Positions 30,039-37,703 of a stretch of DNA of 64,000 bases are shown here, piece by piece (the stretch's first letter is position 1; every line of letters starts with the position of its first letter). Under the pieces are notes generated by a model. It searched no databases, was not told where the DNA came from, and worked only from the letters and a program-made list of their open reading frames with translations. The translations under genes were made by a program, and so were the position numbers. Source of the stretch: Hyphomicrobium_A sp963776675 (GTDB taxonomy: Bacteria > Pseudomonadota > Alphaproteobacteria > Rhizobiales > Hyphomicrobiaceae); NCBI GenBank assembly GCA_963776675.1, contig CAVZNR010000065.1, positions 62,001 to 126,000 on the forward strand, given 5' to 3'.

Positions 30039-31028
30039 GTGAGAGCGACGGCCAAAGGCTGCGAGATCCTCGGGCTCGGCCACTATGCGCCCGACCGCGT
30101 CGTCGCCAACGCCGAGATCGAGCATCGGCTCGGTCTCCAGCCGGGATGGATCGAGCGGCGCACGGGCATTTTGGAGCGCCGCTATGCCGCCGACGGAGAG
30201 GCGCTGACCGACATGGCCATCAAGGCCGGGGAGATGGCGGTGCGCGAGTTCGGCGTTGACCGGTCGCACATCGCGTTGGTGCTTCTCGCCACGAGTACGC
30301 CCGACCACCCGTTACCGCCGTCGGCACCGCTGCTGGCGCACCGGCTGGGGCTCGCGAACTCTGGCGGCATCGACATGGCCGGGGCGTGCGCCGGCTTTCT
30401 CTATGCGCTGGTGCTGGCGGACGCGTTCGTGCGCGCTCATGGTGCGCCGGTTCTGGTCGTCGGAGCCAATATTCTCTCGCGCCGGATCAATCCTGCCGAG
30501 CGGGCGAGCTGCGTGCTCTTTGCCGACGCTGCCGGCGCGGTGCTGCTCGGGCCCTCGAAGCGGGAGGGCACCGGAGTGCTGGGCGCAAAACTCGCCACCG
30601 ATGGAGGCGGCTATGACCTCATCAAGATCTCGGCCGGCGGCAGCCGCCGGCCGTACGCGCCCAATGTGCCGATCGAGGACACGCTCATGACCATCTCCGA
30701 TGGGCAGGCGGTCTTCACGCAGGCGGTGGACATGATGGTTGAATGCGCGCGTGCGGCGCTGACCCAGGCCGACCTTGCCGTCGCCGACCTTGATCTTTTC
30801 GTGCCGCATCAGGCGAATGCCCGCATCATCGCGGCGGTGGCCCATCAGTTGGGCGTGCCGGCGGACAAGACCGTCTCGACCGTCGCCCGGTTCGGAAACA
30901 GCTCCGCCGCGACGATCCCGTTTTCCTTCTCGGCGGCGGGCCGCGGGGCTGTGCGGCCGGGCACCAAGGTGCTTATGTGCGCGGCGGGCGCCGGGCTCAC
31001 CGGTGGCGCCGTCCTGCTCGGGCTCTAG
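30039..31028 (+). CDS. bioZ: BioZ, KAS III-like enzyme priming biotin synthesis
   Basis: 329 residues of the FabH fold with the full triad: Cys in DMAGACAGFLYAL, His in VPHQANARI, Asn in RFGNSSAATIP. Its place as last gene of a bioBFDA operon identifies it as BioZ. In Agrobacterium and Brucella this enzyme condenses a glutaryl thioester with malonyl-ACP to make the pimeloyl precursor, replacing BioC/BioH. GTG start six bases after the bioA stop. Its stop overlaps the stop of the convergent FNT gene by four bases. A housekeeping FabH cannot be excluded on sequence alone, but the operon favours BioZ. Confidence 0.87.
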   Translation: MRATAKGCEILGLGHYAPDRVVANAEIEHRLGLQPGWIERRTGILERRYAADGEALTDMAIKAGEMAVREFGVDRSHIALVLLATSTPDHPLPPSAPLLAHRLGLANSGGIDMAGACAGFLYALVLADAFVRAHGAPVLVVGANILSRRINPAERASCVLFADAAGAVLLGPSKREGTGVLGAKLATDGGGYDLIKISAGGSRRPYAPNVPIEDTLMTISDGQAVFTQAVDMMVECARAALTQADLAVADLDLFVPHQANARIIAAVAHQLGVPADKTVSTVARFGNSSAATIPFSFSAAGRGAVRPGTKVLMCAAGAGLTGGAVLLGL

Positions 31029-31870
31029 GATGTAATTTCCGTCCGCACCTGCGCGTAGCTCAGCACCGCGAACAGCACCGTCCCTCCGAACACGTTGCCT
31101 GCGAGTGTGGGCAAGAAGAAGCCCGAGACGGCATTCGACAGGGTGACCGTTCCCGTCAGGACGCCGTAAAGCGCCTCCGCCGATCCGGCGACGATATGCG
31201 TGAAGCCGCACAGGGCGATGAGGTAGGTCATGAGCCCGATGAGGACGAACTCCGACCCTTCCGACGAGGGCAGCATCCACACCAGCGCCGCGATGATCCA
31301 GCCGGCACCAATGCCCTTCACGAACATCTGCCAGGGGGTGTTCTCCATCATAGTCTGGACGATCACGCCCAATTCGTGGGTGACCTCCGGCGAAACCATG
31401 TCCGTACTCGACATGGCGGCGGCGAAGATGAAGCAGCCAACGACATTGGCCGCGAGCACGATGCCCCACAGCCGCAGCATGCCGATCAGCCAGTCGAGCT
31501 TGCGCCGCTTGATGACCGGCAGCACAGCGGTCAACGTGTTCTCGGTGAAAAGTTGCTGGCGACCCAGGATGACAATGAGAAAGCCGACCGCATAGCCGGC
31601 CTTGGCGATGATCGATTTCCATTCGAAGTCGGGCAGGTGGGCGGCAAGCACGGCCTCGGTTAGGAACGAGAACCCGATGGAGATGCCAGCAGCCATTCCC
31701 GACCACCAAAGCGCCGAAAACGTGCGGCTGAGCTCGCCCTCCCCCTCCGTACGGATGATCTCGTAAACAACGACGGCACGCAGCCGGGAGCCGCCCTTGA
31801 CCTGGCTCTTCTCCGCCCGCGACAGGCCGACTTTGGCCTCGGGGATCTCCTCATCGGAACTGTCCGCCAT
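31025..31870 (-). CDS. Formate/nitrite transporter (FNT) family channel
   Basis: 281 residues. A 50-residue charged N-terminus precedes six hydrophobic segments. FNT hallmarks are visible: GRQQLFTENTLTAVLP in the second segment region, GFTHIVAGSAEALYGVL with the pore histidine, and TLAGNVFGGTVLFAVLSY. The extended cytoplasmic N-terminus is like E. coli YfdC rather than FocA. It should pass small monovalent anions such as formate or nitrite. A formate dehydrogenase gene lies 6 kb away, which makes formate plausible, but this is inference. Monocistronic, 74 bases before the slipin gene end. Confidence 0.85.
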   Translation of the reverse strand: MADSSDEEIPEAKVGLSRAEKSQVKGGSRLRAVVVYEIIRTEGEGELSRTFSALWWSGMAAGISIGFSFLTEAVLAAHLPDFEWKSIIAKAGYAVGFLIVILGRQQLFTENTLTAVLPVIKRRKLDWLIGMLRLWGIVLAANVVGCFIFAAAMSSTDMVSPEVTHELGVIVQTMMENTPWQMFVKGIGAGWIIAALVWMLPSSEGSEFVLIGLMTYLIALCGFTHIVAGSAEALYGVLTGTVTLSNAVSGFFLPTLAGNVFGGTVLFAVLSYAQVRTEITS

Positions 31871-31944
31871 GTACGTGGATCTCCTAGAATTGCAGGCCGT
31901 CGCACGGTCCCGACGGCTGTCGCCGGAATCGGGCCGACACCCCT

Positions 31945-33111
31945 TTACGACTTAGCCTCGTCCTTGTCTCGACCGAGCTTGTAGAGGTTCTGCAGCAGCG
32001 CGTCGAAGCCGCCGGAGCCGGCCCCCGCGTGCAGGTCGATGCGCCCGACCTTCTCCACGAGCTTTTCGAGCGCCTCCAGCTCCTTCAAGCGCAGAAGCAG
32101 GGGGTTGTCCTCCATCAGCTTGGAGGTGTTGAGCAGCGAGCGCGTCGCCGCCGTCTCCTCCTGGCGGCGGATGAGGTTGGCCTTGGCTACCCGCTCCGCC
32201 TCTACGACCTTGTTGAGGAGCTCGCGGATGTCGCCCGGCAGGATGACGTCCTTGACGCCGACCTCGCCGACCTCGGCACCGAGCGCCCGGGCGCGCTCGG
32301 TGACGAACGTTCGCACTTCGTTGTCGATGGTGTCGCGTGCGGCCAAGATCTCGTCCAGGGTTCGGGTCGCGACCGCCTCACGGATGGCAAACTGGATAAG
32401 CCGGTAAAGCGTTCCCGCCACGTCCGCGGTGGCCAGAGCCGCCTGCTCGGGGTCGATGATCTTGATGAAGGCTGTCAGCGTCACGCGGATGCCGACGCGG
32501 TCCTTGGTCAGGATCTCCTGGGCGGTGATCTCGAGGGGCTGCGGACGCAGGTCGACCTTCACGACCTTGACCGTGCGCCCGACCTGCCAGAAGGCGTGCC
32601 GACCGGGGCCCAGCCGCTCCTTGAGCTCGCCGTCGACCAGCAGCAGGCCCGCCTCGTGCGCCTCCACGAGCGCTTGCACCACGACGCCGCCCGCCCGCGC
32701 CATGTCGAGCTTGTCGAGATGGTGCTTGGCGATGCGCAGCTCCGACGTGGTGTCGACGAGCTCCACGTCTACCTCGGTCAGCGTCTTCCAGAACGCCCGG
32801 GTCAGGTTGGGCAGCACCAGGTGCTTGGGCTCGCCGTCGAAGGAGACGATGGCGACCGCGTTCGGGCCCACGTGGACGATCTCAAAGTTCTGGTCCGACA
32901 GGGGGCGGTGGGTCTTCTGCAGGAGCAACGCCTTCTCGGGTACAATCTCTGCGCGCACCACCTTTACGACCTCGGCCGTCAGGTGACGGCCGGGATCAAA
33001 GGCGGTGAAGCGGCCCGGTTGCAGCAGCCGCACGAAGCGACCGTCGCGGGCCAGAAAGCCGCGCTCGTCGTCCCGGACGACAGCCTCGAACCAAAATCCG
33101 AACTTACGCAT
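31945..33111 (-). CDS. Slipin-family SPFH (stomatin-like) protein
   Basis: 388 residues. The C-terminal half is an SPFH domain of the slipin type (LEITAQEILTKDRVGIRVTLTAF, DEILAARDTIDNEVRTFV, EVGEVGVKDVILPGDIRELLNKVVEAERVAKANLIRRQEETAATRS as conserved blocks). The N-terminal half is longer than in usual slipins and lacks an obvious membrane anchor. Start taken at 33111, with GGAGA eight bases upstream, instead of a longer frame to 33207. SPFH proteins form membrane-associated rings; role here unknown. No NfeD protease partner gene is adjacent. Confidence 0.82.
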   Translation of the reverse strand: MRKFGFWFEAVVRDDERGFLARDGRFVRLLQPGRFTAFDPGRHLTAEVVKVVRAEIVPEKALLLQKTHRPLSDQNFEIVHVGPNAVAIVSFDGEPKHLVLPNLTRAFWKTLTEVDVELVDTTSELRIAKHHLDKLDMARAGGVVVQALVEAHEAGLLLVDGELKERLGPGRHAFWQVGRTVKVVKVDLRPQPLEITAQEILTKDRVGIRVTLTAFIKIIDPEQAALATADVAGTLYRLIQFAIREAVATRTLDEILAARDTIDNEVRTFVTERARALGAEVGEVGVKDVILPGDIRELLNKVVEAERVAKANLIRRQEETAATRSLLNTSKLMEDNPLLLRLKELEALEKLVEKVGRIDLHAGAGSGGFDALLQNLYKLGRDKDEAKS

Positions 33112-33422
33112 CTCAAAGTCTCCGACGTACGCAATAGCAAAGGTCGCCGGCCGCCCCCACACCTTGGACACGGGCCGAAGCTTGAGTCCGGCTGCGCCAC
33201 CATACACCTCGGGTTGCGTCCGCGTCCCTCTCGCGAGGAGCCGCGCCGGTGCCCGGGCTCAGGCTTTGCGACCGAACGGTATCCGCTCCGGCTCAGAGCG
33301 CCGCGGTGCTCGCCCTTGCGCTCCTGCCCTCGGCCGAAGCCTCAGGCGGTGTGCGGTCGGGCCGGGGAGCTGCCGGCTTCCCCATGTTTCGTCTCGCTTA
33401 GCAGGCGAGTGTCCTGGAAGGA
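33112..33422. other. Gene-free stretch between slipin and the tRNA pair
   Basis: 311 bases, with no convincing coding frame on either strand. It presumably holds the slipin promoter and the 3' end of the tRNA transcript. I saw no terminator with a T tract for the tRNA genes. Confidence 0.45.
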
Positions 33423-33496
33423 CCAACGACGTGGGAGTCGAACCCACGACACCAAGATTAAAAGTCTTGTGCTCTACCCATTGAGCTAGTCGTTTG
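33423..33496 (-). tRNA. tRNA-Lys (anticodon TTT), irregular acceptor stem
   Basis: On the minus strand: D arm GCTC...GAGC, anticodon stem CAAGA/TCTTG with loop CTTTTAA giving anticodon TTT, T arm GTGGG TTCGACT CCCAC, 3' acceptor strand GTCGTTG. The 5' strand reads CAAACGAC, eight bases, one A too many for a clean 7-bp stem: CAACGAC would pair perfectly, while AAACGAC leaves an A-G mismatch at the first pair. Discriminator G and no encoded CCA. Either one surplus base at 33493-33495 or an odd gene. It abuts the tRNA-like element upstream. Confidence 0.75.
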
Positions 33497-33565
33497 GTGA
33501 AGTTGAAGGGAATCGAACCCCCGGCCCCCCGGTACCCGGGTGCTCTACCACTGAGCTACAACCTC
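33495..33565 (-). tRNA. tRNA-like gene with aberrant anticodon arm
   Basis: Acceptor GAGGTTG pairs with CAACTTC (one G-T), D arm GCTC AGTGGTA GAGC, T arm GGGGG TTCGATT CCCTT (two G-T pairs), discriminator A and encoded CCA. The anticodon arm is abnormal: CCCGG and CCGGG enclose only GTA, a 3-base loop instead of seven. If the stem is opened, GTA can sit in a 7-base loop (GGGTACC), but without U33. So the amino acid cannot be assigned. Its CCA overlaps the start of tRNA-Lys. Probably a degenerate tRNA, or four bases are missing from the assembly. Confidence 0.5.
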
Positions 33566-33863
33566 GGCTTAAGTAACGCGGAACACGACACCCGCAGGGC
33601 GGGGCGTGCCAGCCGGGTCTCAACGAGCCCGGACACATGGCGTTCGGCGGCGGACTAACTCGAAAATTCGGGCGGAATTGGCGCGCCTGCGCTAACATTC
33701 GTGTCAGCCGCCGGGTCGGGGGCCGGGCGGACAAGGCGTCAGTCGCCCTGGTGCCGCAATTTCATGCAGTGTTCATGTGGGAACTGGCAGCGTCCGTGTC
33801 GCGTTGTTTGCCAACAGTGAACGTGCATGCTTGTCGCGTTCGTATGAGGTTTCTGCCACTTAA

Positions 33864-35063
33864 ATGGATGGACGAGAGATGCCCATGAGCGCCGCAGCTG
33901 GCCCAGGGTTACAGCGGGATCTGCGAATTGACTTCTTTCGCGGGCTTGCACTTCTTTTCATCTTCGTCGACCACGTGCCGGGAAACTTCCTGGCCAAGGT
34001 CACCCTGCGCAACTTCGGCTTTGCCGACGCTGCGGAGGTGTTTGTGCTGCTGGCGGGCTTTTCAGCCGTGCTCGCCTATGGCCGCACGTTCGACGCGCAG
34101 GGCTTCAAGGCAGGGTCCGCTAGGGTGTTCGAGCGGGTGCGAGATCTGTACGCTTGGCACCTCGGTCTCGTCATCGTGTGTACGATAGGGCTCACGCTCG
34201 CCGCGGCCGTTTTCACCGATCCCATGTACATGAAGAATATCGGTGTGCACGTCTTCAACGAGACGCCGATCCGGTCGTCTGTGTTTGCGCTGACGCTGAT
34301 CAATCAGCCGAACATGCTCAACATCCTGCCGCTCTACATCGTGCTGTTGCTCTTGTGGCTGCCCATGGTGCTGTGGATGCTCCCGCGCCGGCCGTGGCTG
34401 ATGCTGGGGCTGTCGGTCGCACTGTGGGCGCTCGCCAACCTGCTGGAGCTGAATCTTCCCAGCCAGCAGAACCCCAAGGGCTGGGTCTTCAATCCGTTCG
34501 CCTGGCAGCTGCTCGTTACGATCGGCGCCTTGGCGGCTCACTTCAATCGGCGCGGCGGTATTCCGCTCTACCGGCCGCTGCTGTGGGGTGCCATCGCCTA
34601 TGTCGCATTCGCGTTCGTGATGGTGGCGCCGTGGACGCAGATCGACGGACTTCAGCAGGCGCGAATCATTCCGCCCGACTTCCTTGGCGCAATGAGCAAG
34701 AGCTATCTTTCCCCGTGGCGGCTGATGCACGTGGTCGCGCTGGGATATCTCGTGATGATCTTAATGTCGCCCCAAAGCGACTGGCTTACTCGGACGTGGG
34801 CCAGGGGCATTGGGCGCTGCGGTCGGCATTCTCTGGAGATTTTCTGCCTCGGAACGGTACTCTCGTTTACCGGGTGGGTGGTTCTCGCTGAAGCCGGCAC
34901 TGGATTCGTCCTGCAAATTCTGGTCAATATGATCGGCATCGGAATCTTGTGGGGCACAGCATGGGCTCTTGCGGGGAGCAATCGCGGCGCGGACGACTTC
35001 GCGCTCATACCAAACTTGCGCAAGTCTATTGCGGAGTGGCGCTCGCAGCTGCAGCGGGTGTAA
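33864..35063 (+). CDS. opgC: OpgC family membrane protein
   Basis: 399 residues with about ten hydrophobic segments and the OpgC/acyltransferase-3-like start RIDFFRGLALLFIFVDHVPGN, NFGFADAAEVFVLLAGFSAVLAYGR. In Rhodobacter and others OpgC adds succinyl groups to periplasmic glucans. The conserved Asp/His in the first membrane helix (FVDHV) is the expected catalytic area. Starts at 33864, 33879 and 33885 are all possible; the last two have GAGAG in better position. No opgG/opgH genes are nearby. The end overlaps the next gene by 115 bases. The 298 bases upstream (33566-33863) hold no gene. Confidence 0.85.
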   Translation: MDGREMPMSAAAGPGLQRDLRIDFFRGLALLFIFVDHVPGNFLAKVTLRNFGFADAAEVFVLLAGFSAVLAYGRTFDAQGFKAGSARVFERVRDLYAWHLGLVIVCTIGLTLAAAVFTDPMYMKNIGVHVFNETPIRSSVFALTLINQPNMLNILPLYIVLLLLWLPMVLWMLPRRPWLMLGLSVALWALANLLELNLPSQQNPKGWVFNPFAWQLLVTIGALAAHFNRRGGIPLYRPLLWGAIAYVAFAFVMVAPWTQIDGLQQARIIPPDFLGAMSKSYLSPWRLMHVVALGYLVMILMSPQSDWLTRTWARGIGRCGRHSLEIFCLGTVLSFTGWVVLAEAGTGFVLQILVNMIGIGILWGTAWALAGSNRGADDFALIPNLRKSIAEWRSQLQRV

Positions 35064-35839
35064 GCGCGCTTTGGACGACATCGACGACCGCGGTCGCGCG
35101 ACCGCGGTGTGAGGCGCCGGCCAAACTCGTGCGCTTTCAGGAGCCGCTGCCGCACTTCTCAACGGCACTCGCCAGCAACAAGCCGGTGCGCATCGTGGCT
35201 CTCGGCTCATCGAGCACGCAGGGTGTCGGCGCAAGCAGCCCCAAGTCCTGCTATCCCGTGCGTCTGCAGGCGGAGCTGCAGCGTCGCTTCCCCGACAGCA
35301 AGATCACCGTCGACAATCTCGGCGTGGGCGGCCAGCTCGCCACCGACATGCTGCCGCGAATCAAGAAGGACGTGCTGCCGCGCAATCCGACGCTCGTCAT
35401 CTGGCAGACGGGCGTGAATGACGCCATGCGCAAGGTCGACCTGGAAAAATTCCGTAAAACGGTGCTGCGCGGCATCGACCTGCTTCAGAAGAAGAACATC
35501 GACGTCGTCCTGCTCGACATGCAGTACTTCCCCCGGGCCGAAAAAGTGCGCGACTTTGCCCGTTATCTGGTCGCCATGCGGCAGATAGCGGAGGCCCGCA
35601 AGGTCCCCATCGTGCAGCGCTACGCCATCATGAAGCATCTGGTGACGAGCGCGCAGTTCACCGCCCGTCAGCTTTTGGCGAAGGATCTCTTCCACCCCAA
35701 CGACGTGACCTACGGCTGCCTGGGCCGCCTGATGGCGGACGCCCTGCAGGGCGAAGTGGTGCGTGGGACGGTGCGGGTGAAGTATCCTCCCGACCGGGCC
35801 AAACAGGCCGGCTCCGTGGTGCCGGCCGCGGTCCATTAG
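34949..35839 (+). CDS. Exported SGNH/GDSL hydrolase
   Basis: 296 residues. N-terminus with arginines then a hydrophobic core (VYCGVALAAAAGVSALW), a likely signal peptide. SGNH blocks: ALGSSSTQGVG (nucleophile Ser, GDS replaced by GSS), NLGVGGQLATDM, WQTGVND, and DLFHPND with the Asp-x-x-His pair. It should be a periplasmic esterase or deacylase. The start lies inside opgC (115-base overlap); a GTG at 35036 would avoid most of the overlap but destroys the signal peptide. With OpgC, which esterifies glucans, an esterase partner is plausible but unproven. Confidence 0.8.
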   Translation: MGHSMGSCGEQSRRGRLRAHTKLAQVYCGVALAAAAGVSALWTTSTTAVARPRCEAPAKLVRFQEPLPHFSTALASNKPVRIVALGSSSTQGVGASSPKSCYPVRLQAELQRRFPDSKITVDNLGVGGQLATDMLPRIKKDVLPRNPTLVIWQTGVNDAMRKVDLEKFRKTVLRGIDLLQKKNIDVVLLDMQYFPRAEKVRDFARYLVAMRQIAEARKVPIVQRYAIMKHLVTSAQFTARQLLAKDLFHPNDVTYGCLGRLMADALQGEVVRGTVRVKYPPDRAKQAGSVVPAAVH

Positions 35840-35955
35840 CGCCGGGCACATCGGCCCACCCAATGACGGTGTCGACTAGCGGGCTTCGTTGACGCGGCCG
35901 TCGCTTCGACGCACTTTCTCTCCGTATACCAATTCCTTTGCCAAAGGCTCTGTGC

Positions 35956-37650
35956 ATGGCCGGCCTTTCCCGCTCGCTTGATCGCTTGAAGGACCGCTAC
36001 GACGTCATCGTCGTCGGCTCCGGATATGGCGGCGGCGTTGCCGCCTCGCGCCTGGCCCGCGCCGGCAAGCGCGTGGCCGTGCTCGAGCGCGGCCGCGAGG
36101 TGCTGACGGGCGGGTTCCCGAGCCGCTTCCCCGACCTGAAGAACGAGCTGCAGGTGCGGGGCAAGCGCCTGCGCACCGGCCCCTCGTCGGCGCTCTACGA
36201 CGTCCGCCTCGGCGAGGATATGCACGTGCTCGTTGGCTGCGGGCTGGGTGGCGGCTCGCTGGTCAATGCCGGCGTGGCGCTGCGCCCCGACACGCGCGTC
36301 TTCGCCGACGAGATATGGCCCGGCCAGATCGCGCAGGACGGGCTGCTCGCGGAGGGCTTCAAGCGCGCGGGGCGGTGGCTGAGGCCGCAGAGCGACCCGC
36401 GCGCGGCGACGCTCACCAAGTACAAGGCGCTGGCGACGGCGGGCAAGGGGCTGGGGCACACTCCGATTGCGCCGACGGTTACCGTGAGCTTCGAAGGCGG
36501 CGTCAACGCCGCCGGGGTCGACCAGCCCGCCTGCACCCGCTGTGGCGATTGCTGCGGGGGGTGCAACGTCGGTGCCAAGACGTCCGTAGCCCTGACCTAT
36601 CTTGCGGACGCCGCGCGCCACGGCGCCGAGCTGTTCACGCATGCCGGCGTGCGCCACGTCGCAAAAGGAAAAGACGGCGCCTGGAAGGTGCACGTGCGCC
36701 GCCTCGACGCGAACGGCGCAACGCCGCACGACCTCGTCGTCAGCGCGCCTGTGGTCATCTTGGGCGCCGGAACGCTGGGCTCCACCGAGATCCTTCTGCG
36801 CTCGCGCGCCAACGGCTTGGCCCTGTCGGATCGGGTGGGGCATCGCTTCTCGGCCAACGGCGACATCATCGCCTTCGGCTATGGCGCCAAGATCCCCGTC
36901 GACGCCATCGGCGTCGGCTACCCCGCGAAGATCGAGGGAATGGAGATCGGCGCGGCCGTGTCGGGCCAGATCGAGATCGACGATGCGCACGACCTCGCCA
37001 ACGAGCTCCGGGTGCAGGAAGGCGTGCTGCCGTCGGCGCTCGCTCCCGCTCTGCCAGTGCTGTTCGTTCCCAACGGCCGCCTCTTGGGCGCGCTGCAAAG
37101 CCTGATAGCCGGCGTCTACAAGGGGCCCTTCTCCAAGCTCCAGACGTTTTTCGCCGTGTCCCACGATAGCGCCTCGGGCCGCTTCGTGCTCGACGACGAC
37201 GACCTGAAGCTTGTGTGGCCGAGCGCCAAGGACGAGCCGGTCTACAAGCGGCTCGATCAGATTCTCACCGCCATCGTTACCGAGGCCGGCGGCTCCTACG
37301 TGAAGAACCCGCTGGCCGGGACCGTAATGGGTCACCAGCCGGCCACCGCGCATCCTTTGGGCGGCGTGGGTATGGGGCGGGAGCGCGGCGACGGTGCCGT
37401 CAATCACAAGGGGCAGGTGTTCGATGCGGGCGCCGGCGCCGGCTCGACCGTCGTGCACGAGGGCCTCTACGTCGTCGACGGTGCGGTGATGCCGCGCTCG
37501 CTGGGCGTCAACCCGCTGCTCACGATCACGGCGCTGGCCGAGCGCGCCATGCTGCACATGGCGCAGGACTACGGCCTCGCGTTCGACGACGCTGCGGTTG
37601 GAGGCGTCCCGGTGGCACCCTCCGATCTTGGCGCGATCGTCGCAGCTTAG
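35956..37650 (+). CDS. GMC-family FAD oxidoreductase with cysteine cluster
   Basis: 564 residues. FAD-binding start YDVIVVGSGYGGGVAASRLARAGKRVAVLERG, then GCGLGGGSLVNAGVALRP, and a C-terminal HPLGGVGMG and GLYVVDGAVMPRSLGVNPLLTI block, as in cholesterol oxidase-like GMC enzymes. A cluster CTRCGDCCGGCNVGAK lies near residue 194-209; it recurs in this subgroup and may bind an iron-sulfur cluster. Substrate unknown, perhaps a sterol or hopanoid-like alcohol. ATG 35956 preferred over TTG 35938. Confidence 0.83.
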   Translation: MAGLSRSLDRLKDRYDVIVVGSGYGGGVAASRLARAGKRVAVLERGREVLTGGFPSRFPDLKNELQVRGKRLRTGPSSALYDVRLGEDMHVLVGCGLGGGSLVNAGVALRPDTRVFADEIWPGQIAQDGLLAEGFKRAGRWLRPQSDPRAATLTKYKALATAGKGLGHTPIAPTVTVSFEGGVNAAGVDQPACTRCGDCCGGCNVGAKTSVALTYLADAARHGAELFTHAGVRHVAKGKDGAWKVHVRRLDANGATPHDLVVSAPVVILGAGTLGSTEILLRSRANGLALSDRVGHRFSANGDIIAFGYGAKIPVDAIGVGYPAKIEGMEIGAAVSGQIEIDDAHDLANELRVQEGVLPSALAPALPVLFVPNGRLLGALQSLIAGVYKGPFSKLQTFFAVSHDSASGRFVLDDDDLKLVWPSAKDEPVYKRLDQILTAIVTEAGGSYVKNPLAGTVMGHQPATAHPLGGVGMGRERGDGAVNHKGQVFDAGAGAGSTVVHEGLYVVDGAVMPRSLGVNPLLTITALAERAMLHMAQDYGLAFDDAAVGGVPVAPSDLGAIVAA

Positions 37651-37651
37651 T

Positions 37652-37687
37652 CCCCTCTTCCCACGCAAGTTGGCATAGGGAGAGGGG
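37652..37687. terminator. Possible bidirectional hairpin between convergent genes
   Basis: CCCCTCTTCCC (37652-37662) faces GGGAGAGGGG (37678-37687) with one bulged base and a 15-base loop, between the stops of the GMC oxidoreductase and formate dehydrogenase genes. No T tract follows on either strand, so it is only a candidate. Confidence 0.35.
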
Positions 37688-37703
37688 GAAGGGGCCTCAA
37701 TCC

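Noticed and set aside
33525..33545. GGTACCCGGG inside the tRNA-like gene resembles a KpnI-SmaI cloning polylinker
   Set aside because: A match of about eleven GC-rich bases is easily due to chance, and the flanking sequence continues as tRNA arms, not vector.
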